IMG/VR virus record: IMGVR_UViG_3300049483_000322
Location: 1-33,721 of that record
Strand: one strand, 5' to 3'
DNA length: 33,721 nucleotides
Source of the DNA: a virus
The notes under the pieces were generated by a model, which worked only from the letters and a program-made list of their open reading frames with translations, searched no databases and was not told the origin of the DNA. This document shows, one piece after another, positions 1 through 4,756 of this stretch. Position numbers and translations under genes: made by a program. Position 1 is the stretch's first letter, and each line of letters opens with the position of its first letter.

Positions 1-127
1 TGACAGCCCAGTACCTGAACTGACGCAGCTTGCGTACGAATCGGACGTTGGGCCTGCATTGGTTCACTATCTGTCCAAACACCAAGATGAGATGGAGCGG
101 ATTGTTGCGCTACCAAGTCACCGTCGT
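1..127. repeat. Terminal direct repeat, left copy (contig circularises)
   Basis: Bases 1-127 are identical to 33595-33721. Overlapping the two copies gives a circle of 33,594 bp and restores a single reading frame (scaffolding protein) across the join. A 127-base overlap equals a common assembler k-mer size, so it is more likely the signature of a closed de Bruijn path than a physical terminal repeat of the virion DNA. Confidence 0.95.
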
Positions 128-340
128 TTGATCGCCCTGGGTAAGTTGGAAGATAAACTAGCTGCGACCCCAGCGGCTGTTGTTGCTCCACAGAAGAAGA
201 GTTCAGCTCCTACCCCAGCTACGCCAGAAAAGGGTACACCAACGACCAAGAAGTCGCTTGATGACCCAAATCTGTCACAAGCAGAGTACCGTGCTCTACG
301 AGCTGCTCAACTCGTAGCAAAGGGTCACTTTGCACGGTAA
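1..340 (+). CDS. Scaffolding protein, C-terminal part (gene split by the contig ends)
   Basis: This is the 3' part of the gene that begins at 33065. After the 127-base end overlap is merged, the frame is continuous and encodes 289 aa. The segment carries a conserved-looking stretch (LVHYLSKHQDEMERI, then LIALGKLEDKL). It matches the pattern seen in scaffolding proteins of P22-like and related podophages, where a helical region ends in a short 'YLaknp...aigrle.kL' block. It continues into a Pro/Ala/Thr/Lys linker and a basic C-terminus (AEYRALRAAQLVAKGHFAR). A basic helical tail is how P22 scaffold binds coat protein, so the same role is inferred here. The internal ATG at 59 is not the start. 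The gene lies directly between portal and coat, as expected. Confidence 0.82.
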   Translation, partial: DSPVPELTQLAYESDVGPALVHYLSKHQDEMERIVALPSHRRLIALGKLEDKLAATPAAVVAPQKKSSAPTPATPEKGTPTTKKSLDDPNLSQAEYRALRAAQLVAKGHFAR

Positions 341-352
341 GTAACCGCAAAA

Positions 353-392
353 ACACCGGAATGATAATCTTTTTGGTCAACCATTCCGGTGT
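353..392 (+). promoter_or_regulatory. Hairpin between scaffold and coat genes
   Basis: ACACCGGAATG (353-363) is perfectly complementary to CATTCCGGTGT (382-392), giving an 11-bp stem with an 18-nt loop. There is no U-tract after the stem, so it is not a classical terminator. It lies 12 nt after the scaffold stop and immediately before the late promoter motif at 397. A transcript barrier or an mRNA-processing/stability element are both possible. Confidence 0.6.
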
Positions 393-396
393 CGCA

Positions 397-404
397 CTAA
401 ATAC
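397..404 (+). promoter_or_regulatory. Late promoter motif CTAAATAC for coat protein
   Basis: CTAAATAC followed by AGATAC. It is one member of a recurring (G/C)TAAATAC series found before plus-strand operons in this window. This copy is exceptional in lying 181 nt before its gene's start codon; most of the others are 29-42 nt away. It resembles the T4-family late promoter core TATAAATAC. Confidence 0.6.
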
Positions 405-577
405 AGATACAGATGCACACTCATCTATAAAACGTGGTTCAGGCGACACCCTTGAAAACTGTCCTGTGATACGATCCAGTATGACGTAGCGAAATACGGT
501 TGATGTTCGGTTAAACATCGGAAAACAGCACCACGTAATGTGGTAACACTTACCATTTAACCCAAAAGGAAACAGCA
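405..577 (+). other. Long structured 5' leader of the coat gene
   Basis: No ORF is supported here. The leader holds two small hairpins, GATGTT/AACATC (502-507 with 514-519) and ACCAC/GTGGT (530-534 with 540-544). The ribosome binding site AAAAGGAA follows, 6-7 nt before the coat ATG. Such leaders often stabilise abundant capsid mRNAs; that role is inferred, not shown. Confidence 0.5.
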
Positions 578-1825
578 ATGGCTGCAAATACCCTTCTGAC
601 CATCAGCATGATCTCACGCGACGCTGCTATGGTTCTTGGCAACTCCCTGGACTTGGCAAAGCGTGTCAACCGTGAACAAGATGGCGCCTTCGCCATCAAG
701 ACCGCTCAAATCGGTCAAACGGTTAACGTCCGTCGTCCAATCCGTCCAACGGTCCGTACTGGATCTGTTGTTGACATTCAAGCAATCACTGAAACGTACA
801 GCCCGCTGACGTTCAGCGACCCAATCGGTACTGACTACGCACTGACTTCGCAAGAACTGACGTTCTCTGTGGAAGACTACTTCGGCAAGGTTGTCAAGCC
901 TTCCGTTGCACGTATCGCTTCCGAAATCGAATCGCAAGGTCAGGCTCTGATCACGCAATTCTACAACACAATCGGTACTCCAGGCGTCGCACTGACGGGT
1001 GGTCCAACTGGTACAGCACGTAGCGCAGTTTCGTCTGCTCTTGCAATGCTGAACAAGAACGACGCTCCACGTGAAGCAGGTCGCAAGACTCTGTTGAATG
1101 ACCCTGACTTCAACGGCGTTCTGGTCGACAACAGCGCTGCTCTGTTCAACCCATCGGCAGAAATTGCCAAGATGTACACAGACGGCTACCAAGGTACATA
1201 CGCATCGTTCACGGTGTTCATGAACCAACTGGTCCGTTCGACAACGAACGGCACGTTCTCCGGTTCAATCACTGTTCAAACGACTGTTCCTGCGAACAGC
1301 ACGTGGGCAACGACATCGCAGATCACAACACAAGGTTGGACAGGTGCGCCTGCAGTCGGTCAAGTGTTCACGATCGGTACTGGTGCTACTTCGGTCTACA
1401 TGGTCAACCCACAAACCAAGCAAGCTCTCAGCACGAAGCAACAGTTCTCTGTTCAAGCTGTAACTGACAACGGTGGCGGTTCGCTGACACTGACGGTCGC
1501 TCCAGCAATCGTGACAAGCGGTGGTTTCCAGAACGTATCACGTGCCCCAACGGCAACGGACGTGGTTACCAACCTTGGTGCAACTGGTGTTTCTACCCAA
1601 AATGCTCTGGCATTCGACAAGGATGCTATCATGCTGGCCTGCCAAGAACTGATGCCTTACAGCGTCGGCCTGGGCAAGACGACAACAGATGACCAGACGA
1701 ACATCCCAATCCGGGTTCAACAAATGCCTGACATCCGCACAAACCAGGAAATCTTGCGTTTCGACGTAATGACCGCCTGGGCAACGCTGTACTCACAGCT
1801 GGCAGTGCGTGTTTGCACGACTTGA
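578..1825 (+). CDS. Major capsid (coat) protein, P22 gp5-like
   Basis: A 415-aa protein that forms the icosahedral shell. The N-terminus (MAANTLLTISMISRDAAMVL, then NREQDGAFAIKTAQIGQTVNVRRP) has the layout typical of the P22 coat family: an N-arm, then a 'G.tV.vrrP' strand, then ALTSQELTFSVEDY. A beta-rich central segment (about residues 205-335, FSGSITVQTTVP to TLTVAPAIVT) is where P22 coat carries its inserted domain. Length is close to P22 gp5 (430 aa). The ATG is chosen because AAAAGGAAACAGCA precedes it. The preceding gene is the scaffold, as expected. The stop codon is followed closely by a second in-frame stop and a UUCG hairpin. Long antisense ORFs in this interval are mirror frames and are not annotated. 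Confidence 0.88.
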   Translation: MAANTLLTISMISRDAAMVLGNSLDLAKRVNREQDGAFAIKTAQIGQTVNVRRPIRPTVRTGSVVDIQAITETYSPLTFSDPIGTDYALTSQELTFSVEDYFGKVVKPSVARIASEIESQGQALITQFYNTIGTPGVALTGGPTGTARSAVSSALAMLNKNDAPREAGRKTLLNDPDFNGVLVDNSAALFNPSAEIAKMYTDGYQGTYASFTVFMNQLVRSTTNGTFSGSITVQTTVPANSTWATTSQITTQGWTGAPAVGQVFTIGTGATSVYMVNPQTKQALSTKQQFSVQAVTDNGGGSLTLTVAPAIVTSGGFQNVSRAPTATDVVTNLGATGVSTQNALAFDKDAIMLACQELMPYSVGLGKTTTDDQTNIPIRVQQMPDIRTNQEILRFDVMTAWATLYSQLAVRVCTT

Positions 1826-1829
1826 TGAT

Positions 1830-1845
1830 AGGGGCTTCGGCCCCT
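1830..1845 (+). terminator. UUCG-tetraloop hairpin after the coat gene
   Basis: AGGGGC-TTCG-GCCCCT forms a very stable 6-bp stem capped by a UUCG tetraloop, 4 nt after the coat stop. It is followed by CTCTAAC rather than a run of T, so it may act as a 3' stability element or a leaky terminator. Either would keep coat mRNA in excess over the downstream gene. Confidence 0.6.
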
Positions 1846-1885
1846 CTCTAACAACCCAACTTGACCACTTGAAAAGGAGACATAC

Positions 1886-2083
1886 ATGTCCGCACCAAAC
1901 GTAGAAGGCACAAGCAACCCAGTAGCAACCGGTGGAGCCACCGGCGGCGTCAAGGTAGGCGCATCAACATCACAGACTCTAGGGTTCTATGGTGTTACAG
2001 GCGTCGCCCAACAAACTGGCGTTGTCGTTTCAGCAGCTGCCATTCACGCTGCTCTGGTTGCACTCGGTCTGATCACTGCGTAA
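1886..2083 (+). CDS. Small virion-like protein (possible head decoration or head-fibre type)
   Basis: A 65-aa, Gly/Ala/Thr-rich protein. Its core TLGFYGVTGVAQQTG, followed by AAIHAALVALGLITA, is a motif I associate with phage head-fibre or decoration-like proteins and with the ends of some fibre proteins. This is family resemblance from memory and was not checked. The start is supported by AAAAGGAGACATAC directly upstream. It sits 60 nt after the coat gene, beyond the UUCG hairpin, and before a strong terminator, so it probably shares the coat transcript. The Gly-rich N-terminus (GGATGGVKVG) is probably disordered. No catalytic motif is present. Confidence 0.65.
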   Translation: MSAPNVEGTSNPVATGGATGGVKVGASTSQTLGFYGVTGVAQQTGVVVSAAAIHAALVALGLITA

Positions 2084-2105
2084 GCATATCTGGCGAAAGC
2101 AATCG

Positions 2106-2132
2106 AAAAACCCGGCCTGGTGCCGGGTTTTT
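2106..2132. terminator. Bidirectional intrinsic terminator
   Basis: AAAAACCCGGC-ctggt-GCCGGGTTTTT: a perfect GC stem with A-tract and T-tract flanks that works in both directions. It separates the plus-strand coat transcript from the convergent minus-strand gene at 2136-2435. Confidence 0.9.
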
Positions 2133-2135
2133 GCA

Positions 2136-2435
2136 TTATAGGCGCCTGATTAGACCTGCCTGGACCAGCTCATCTGCTGACTTACCAGCCCAACTGACTG
2201 TTTGCTTCCGTACAATCGGAGGCGGAGCAGGTGGAGCTGGTCGGTGAATGATCGGCGGTGGAACTACCGCCGGCTTGTTCCATTCGTGATAAGGACGCAT
2301 CACCTCACTTACGGTTTGTACCTTCTTGCGGGCGTACGAAAGCCGTTGGTCGGCACGGCGCTTTTCCTTGTACTTCTCAGCGAAGTCGGGGTCGACTTTC
2401 AGTCGTTGTTGAATGTACTTCCAAGAGCTTGCCAT
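2136..2435 (-). CDS. Small basic hypothetical protein
   Basis: A 99-aa protein. The start at 2435 is preferred over an upstream in-frame ATG at 2483, because AAGGAGGCATT precedes MASSWKYIQQRL. The N-terminal third is highly charged and helical (DPDFAEKYKEKRRADQRLS). It resembles the repeated DPxF/Y-charged units in the C-terminal tail of the HNH protein at 9842-10897. The middle is proline-rich (VVPPPIIHRPAPPAPPP), and the end SADELVQAGLIRRL is helical. No enzymatic motif is recognised. The gene is convergent to the coat operon, with its own sigma70-type promoter (2622-2650) and a long structured leader containing a terminator-like hairpin. This suggests an early or separately controlled accessory gene. 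Confidence 0.65.
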   Translation of the reverse strand: MASSWKYIQQRLKVDPDFAEKYKEKRRADQRLSYARKKVQTVSEVMRPYHEWNKPAVVPPPIIHRPAPPAPPPIVRKQTVSWAGKSADELVQAGLIRRL

Positions 2436-2615
2436 AATGCCTCCTTGGATACTTATGATCCCCAAAAACACGTAGAGCCACATCAAGGTGGCTCCATGGT
2501 GCGTTGAACGCTAGTCAGGTCACTGTGTGAAGATCAAGCGTCAACGATTGTAAGGTGCACAGATGCCCTACGCATTACTACGGACGGGCCTCACGGTTCC
2601 CCGACCATCTGTGCA
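2436..2615 (-). ncRNA. Structured leader RNA or small RNA upstream of the 2136-2435 gene
   Basis: It runs from the inferred start of the 2622-2650 promoter. The 5' part is closed by a perfect 11-bp inverted repeat, GTGCACAGATG (2555-2565) with CATCTGTGCAC (2606-2616), enclosing 40 nt. The 3' part ends in a terminator-like hairpin (2475-2494). The RNA would be about 150 nt if terminated there, or a 180-nt 5' UTR if read through. This layout fits an attenuator, a riboswitch-like leader or an sRNA. No known class is recognised, and the boundaries are inferred. Confidence 0.45.
2475..2494 (-). terminator. Terminator-like hairpin in the leader (possible attenuator)
   Basis: Read on the minus strand, GAGCCAC-cttgat-GTGGCTC is followed by TACGTGTTTTTGG. 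It lies about 40 nt upstream of the start codon at 2435, so termination here would block the gene. The weak T-tract leaves termination efficiency uncertain. Confidence 0.5.
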
Positions 2616-2621
2616 CGTGTA

Positions 2622-2650
2622 CTTATACTAGCTTGCTTGCCAATACGCAA
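2622..2650 (-). promoter_or_regulatory. Sigma70-type promoter for the 2136-2435 gene
   Basis: On the minus strand the -35 is TTGCGT (2645-2650) and the -10 is TATAAG (2622-2627), with a 17-bp spacer. The sequence after the -10 (TACACG) is nearly the same as after the promoter at 4342-4370 (TACAAG). The -10 overlaps the stop codon of the 2623-2805 ORF. Confidence 0.55.
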
Positions 2651-2805
2651 CACCGGTGCAGTTCAGCTGCATTGTGCATGTACTGCACCAAGTACTGTGG
2701 GTCATTGATCAGCTCAACAACGTCTACCGGTGGTGTCAATGCGAGTTGGTAGTGCTGAATTGCTTGTGCAAGCGTTGCTTTGTCAAGTTGTGATAGTTCA
2801 ATCAT
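2623..2805 (-). CDS. Small hypothetical protein, possibly leaderless
   Basis: A 60-aa predicted helical protein (MIELSQLDKATLAQAIQHYQ). Its amino-acid mix looks natural, but I recognise no family. No ribosome binding site precedes the ATG. A strong sigma70-type promoter (2812-2840) ends 6 nt before the ATG, which places the inferred transcription start on the A of the start codon. The message would then be leaderless. The stop overlaps the -10 of the next minus-strand promoter, so the two units are tightly packed. It may instead be untranslated and part of an RNA element. Confidence 0.45.
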   Translation of the reverse strand: MIELSQLDKATLAQAIQHYQLALTPPVDVVELINDPQYLVQYMHNAAELHRCCVLASKLV

Positions 2806-2811
2806 GACGTA

Positions 2812-2840
2812 AGTATACGTTGCCCTGTTGATCTGGTCAA
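2812..2840 (-). promoter_or_regulatory. Sigma70-type promoter on the minus strand
   Basis: The -35 is TTGACC (2835-2840) and the -10 is TATACT (2812-2817), with a 17-bp spacer, all read on the minus strand. It is a near-consensus host promoter. The predicted start coincides with the ATG at 2805. Confidence 0.65.
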
Positions 2841-2841
2841 C
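2827..2841. promoter_or_regulatory. Operator-like imperfect palindrome over the -35
   Basis: GTTGATCTGGTCAAC has matching 5-bp arms GTTGA/TCAAC. It overlaps the -35 of the minus-strand promoter and supplies TTGATC on the plus strand toward the lipoprotein gene. A shared operator or divergent promoter is possible. The plus-strand -10 is weak, so this is tentative. Confidence 0.3.
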
Positions 2842-2894
2842 GTGGTTACCTTATTGTCACCCAATCACAAATCGTTTTCTTTAGGGGAACAAAT

Positions 2895-3170
2895 ATGAAA
2901 GTACTTATTTGCGCACTGGCAATCGTCGTATCTGGATGTGCTTCCATCAGCTGCCCTGACGGAGACCGCCAGTGCTTGCGTGATTTGGAACAGAAGAGGG
3001 CGAATGCCGCAGCCGCGTTTGCTGCTGGTATGAGTACTTGGAAACCATTACCGCCTCCTCCACCGATGCAGCTTTACATACCGCCTCCTCCTCCACGACC
3101 AACCGTAACCCGCTGCACACAAAACGTGTACGGTGATCCGAATAGCAGCGTTACTTGTAGGACACAATGA
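2895..3170 (+). CDS. Proline-rich lipoprotein, candidate outer-membrane spanin subunit
   Basis: A 91-aa precursor with a short signal peptide (MKVLICALAIVVSGC). The lipobox VSGC places the lipidated cysteine at residue 15. The mature part contains a charged, Ala-rich stretch and two proline clusters (PLPPPPPMQ and IPPPPPRP), then Cys-containing TRCTQNVYGDPNSSVTCRTQ. Small, proline-rich lipoproteins are typical of Rz1/o-spanins, which span the periplasm and fuse membranes at lysis. However, no partner i-spanin with an N-terminal membrane anchor is evident next door, and the additional cysteines are unusual. A superinfection-exclusion or surface lipoprotein is the alternative. The ribosome binding site is TAGGGGAAC. 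It overlaps the next gene by an ATGA junction. Confidence 0.6.
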   Translation: MKVLICALAIVVSGCASISCPDGDRQCLRDLEQKRANAAAAFAAGMSTWKPLPPPPPMQLYIPPPPPRPTVTRCTQNVYGDPNSSVTCRTQ

Positions 3171-3385
3171 TGAAAAAGCGCCCATACACGATTACGTTCC
3201 AGAAGCACACCGGTGGCAAGACATGGCGTGTGATTAAGCACAGCAAGGTTGCCCGTATTCAGGTGTACGATGGTCCGTTTTGGATCAATGCAGATGCAAA
3301 CCACCTTGCGGTTGTCAAGCAATCAAAGGCACTTGAGTTTGGTCAGTTGCGCAATGCGGCTAAACAGGCAGGTGTTGTTTGGTAG
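3167..3385 (+). CDS. Small basic hypothetical protein
   Basis: A 72-aa protein, basic at the N-terminus (MMKKRPYTITFQKHTGGKTW) and probably mostly beta-stranded up to residue 50. It ends in a short helix (FGQLRNAAKQAGVVW). I recognise no family. The start overlaps the stop of the lipoprotein gene (ATGA), so the two are translationally coupled and likely act in the same process. A strong intrinsic terminator follows 50 nt downstream and closes this two-gene unit. The lack of membrane segments argues against it being the missing i-spanin. Confidence 0.6.
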   Translation: MMKKRPYTITFQKHTGGKTWRVIKHSKVARIQVYDGPFWINADANHLAVVKQSKALEFGQLRNAAKQAGVVW

Positions 3386-3437
3386 TTGACATAAGCACTT
3401 ACGGTACGAACAGGATGCTCTCTAGCCGTTTCAACAG

Positions 3438-3466
3438 AACCCACCACTAACCCTGGTGGGTTTTCT
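3438..3466 (+). terminator. Intrinsic terminator after the lipoprotein unit
   Basis: AACCCACCA (3438-3446) pairs perfectly with TGGTGGGTT (3454-3462) across a 7-nt loop and is followed by TTCTGTTT. Flanking A and T residues allow partial function in either direction. Confidence 0.88.
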
Positions 3467-3516
3467 GTTTGCCATCTACGGTGGATTTGTCTTCCTTTTC
3501 CAGGTGGAGACACCGA

Positions 3517-3587
3517 AGCCTTGTTTGCAAGGCTCTAAATGAGTAGTACCTACTCCAATACAGAATACCGTTCATTTAGAGCCTTGC
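3517..3587. repeat. Nested inverted repeats at the 3' end of the 3572-4159 gene
   Basis: GCAAGGCTCTAAATGA (3527-3542) is the exact reverse complement of TCATTTAGAGCCTTGC (3572-3587), a 16-bp arm with a 29-nt loop. The left arm can alternatively pair with AGCCTTG (3517-3523) to form a short hairpin with a 4-nt loop. The segment GAGTAG...CTACTC (3541-3555) forms a third hairpin inside the loop. The right arm encodes the stop codon and last residues of the minus-strand gene. No U-tract follows on either strand. It may be a switchable terminator, a recombination site or a protein-binding cruciform. Confidence 0.7.
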
Positions 3588-4159
3588 GGTCCCCGAATGC
3601 GTTTAGGCAGCTTGAACCCTGATTTGTGAACCAAGTCACGTGCTTGCATGTATTCCCGTTTGTGCAGTGAATTGCTTCCAATGTGACCTGTCTGCCTGAC
3701 GCCCTTGGCCAAGGCGTACATATCACGAACGGCAGTGACTAGTGGAAGCCATAGCTCCACATTGAACTGGCGTCGCTTCAATTCACGGACTGGATCTGTT
3801 CCGTCTTGTTGCCATTGACGACCAAGAATGAACGCTCTTGTGACAGCTTTAGCAAGGTTGGACTGGTTGGTACAGAAGTCAAAATCAAAAGGCAGAGGAT
3901 AATCCTTCAAATGCCGCACCCTTCCCGCCACTATCTTCGTGACAAGACGCAATCCCAGCTCCATGTACGTCTCTTCCGTTTGGACTGTGATTAGGTGGTT
4001 GTTTCCTACTGAATCAGCAAACGACATCGCAGTGCTGCCTGTCATGTGATTACGTAAGATGTAGATCGCACACGTGTACTTGTTGACGACGCGGTACGGC
4101 TTGTCGTAACTCACACCTCCACCGCTGCTTTCTTTCTCATATGATATCTCCAAACACAA
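3572..4159 (-). CDS. Hypothetical protein with structured, attenuator-like leader
   Basis: Up to 195 aa if translation begins at the TTG at 4159. I recognise no family. The central part (MSFADSVGNNHLITVQTEETYMELGLRL to KDYPLPFDFDFCTNQSNLAKAVTRAF) looks like a globular alpha/beta domain, and the C-terminus is basic (HKSGFKLPKRIRGPQGSK). The start is uncertain. GGAG lies 7 nt before an out-of-frame ATG that opens a 9-codon ORF; its stop overlaps an in-frame GTG (GTGTGAG), so the mini-ORF may couple translation to a 180-aa form starting VSYDKPYRVV. The gene has its own sigma70-type promoter (4342-4370), a 175-nt leader, and a 16-bp inverted repeat over its 3' end. It is isolated from the late operons and is likely an accessory gene expressed early. 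Confidence 0.65.
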   Translation of the reverse strand: MCLEISYEKESSGGGVSYDKPYRVVNKYTCAIYILRNHMTGSTAMSFADSVGNNHLITVQTEETYMELGLRLVTKIVAGRVRHLKDYPLPFDFDFCTNQSNLAKAVTRAFILGRQWQQDGTDPVRELKRRQFNVELWLPLVTAVRDMYALAKGVRQTGHIGSNSLHKREYMQARDLVHKSGFKLPKRIRGPQGSK

Positions 4160-4335
4160 AACCCTTTGATGTCTGGCAGGGCAGCGATGCCCACATCAAA
4201 GGGTGTGTAGTCGTGAGACTAGAGTTGGTGCTATGAGTATCGCTGTTTGACCACCTGCCAGAGTGGTGTTACCCTATAAAACGAAAAACGATTTCGGTTC
4301 AAAACAGGGTACTTGGTCAACATCACTGTCGACCT
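4160..4335 (-). ncRNA. Structured leader RNA or small RNA upstream of the 3572-4159 gene
   Basis: It runs from the inferred start of the 4342-4370 promoter to just before the gene. It contains a nested hairpin (TACCCT/AGGGTA arms enclosing CGAAA/TTTCG, about 4270-4311), a small ACCAC/GTGGT hairpin near 4250, and the strong hairpin at 4161-4204. Its size and layout match the leader at 2436-2615: sigma70 promoter, about 175-180 nt, terminator-like hairpin, then gene. No known riboswitch class is recognised. Confidence 0.45.
4161..4204 (-). terminator. Strong bulged hairpin, terminator-like (possible attenuator)
   Basis: ACCCTTTGATGT (4161-4172) pairs perfectly with ACATCAAAGGGT (4193-4204). 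Inside is GGGCA-gcga-TGCCC (4179-4192) with a 6-nt bulge on one side. On the minus strand the stem is followed directly by TTTGTGTTTGG, consistent with an intrinsic terminator, and it sits immediately upstream of the coding start. On the plus strand no T-tract follows. Confidence 0.6.
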
Positions 4336-4341
4336 CTTGTA

Positions 4342-4370
4342 CTTATACAGGATTGCGTCAAAGATGTCAA
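4342..4370 (-). promoter_or_regulatory. Near-consensus sigma70 promoter for the 3572-4159 gene
   Basis: On the minus strand the -35 is TTGACA (4365-4370, perfect consensus) and the -10 is TATAAG (4342-4347), with a 17-bp spacer. It points away from the late motif at 4396, so early and late transcription diverge here. Confidence 0.75.
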
Positions 4371-4395
4371 CAGCATTCTATTCTACCTCAAAGGT

Positions 4396-4403
4396 GTAAA
4401 TAC
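4396..4403 (+). promoter_or_regulatory. Late promoter motif GTAAATAC
   Basis: GTAAATAC lies 34 nt before the ATG at 4430. It belongs to the recurring series and probably drives the appendage operon 4430-8439. Confidence 0.65.
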
Positions 4404-4429
4404 ATTACTGTGTCAAATGAGAGCGTCCA

Positions 4430-4753
4430 ATGAAATCACTTTCGCCCTATGTCCACGAGTCTGGTGTGGTTACGATATATGAAGTGTCTGACTACGTCAA
4501 CACCTACATACCTGATGGTGCCGCTGTCACGGTGACGGTTCCTGCACTAGCCAAATTTGCTGTGTTCACGGGTACTGGGAACTTCTGGGTTGATTTTTCG
4601 CTTGGTGGAACGGCAGTGCTTCCGACCGTTCAAGTGACAGATGGCACCGCTAGTGTGATGAATCCGTCAGTTCGCCGGCTTCCACCTGACCAACCAACGT
4701 TCTCCATTATTGCACAGGGAACGACCGTAGTTCAAATTGCGTTCTATAGGTAA
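4430..4753 (+). CDS. Small beta-rich structural protein, unknown
   Basis: A 107-aa protein with alternating hydrophobic residues and many V/T residues (VTIYEVSDYVNTYIPDGAAVTVTVPALAKFAVFTG), consistent with an all-beta fold. It ends in FSIIAQGTTVVQIAFYR. That ending resembles small phage structural proteins encoded just before long repeat proteins of the same operon, and a virion-associated role is inferred from position only. It lies 34 nt behind a late promoter motif and 3 nt before the 829-aa repeat protein, so the two are co-expressed. The ribosome binding site GAGAG is modest. No catalytic motif is seen. Confidence 0.65.
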   Translation: MKSLSPYVHESGVVTIYEVSDYVNTYIPDGAAVTVTVPALAKFAVFTGTGNFWVDFSLGGTAVLPTVQVTDGTASVMNPSVRRLPPDQPTFSIIAQGTTVVQIAFYR

Positions 4754-4756
4754 TCA

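Noticed and set aside
59-340. Independent 93-aa gene starting at ATG 59
   Set aside because: The frame is open to the contig start and joins the scaffold gene at the other end; there is no ribosome binding site before 59.
2483-2485. ATG at 2483-2485 as start of the minus-strand gene ending at 2136
   Set aside because: It lies inside the terminator-like hairpin and has no ribosome binding site; AAGGAGG precedes the ATG at 2435.
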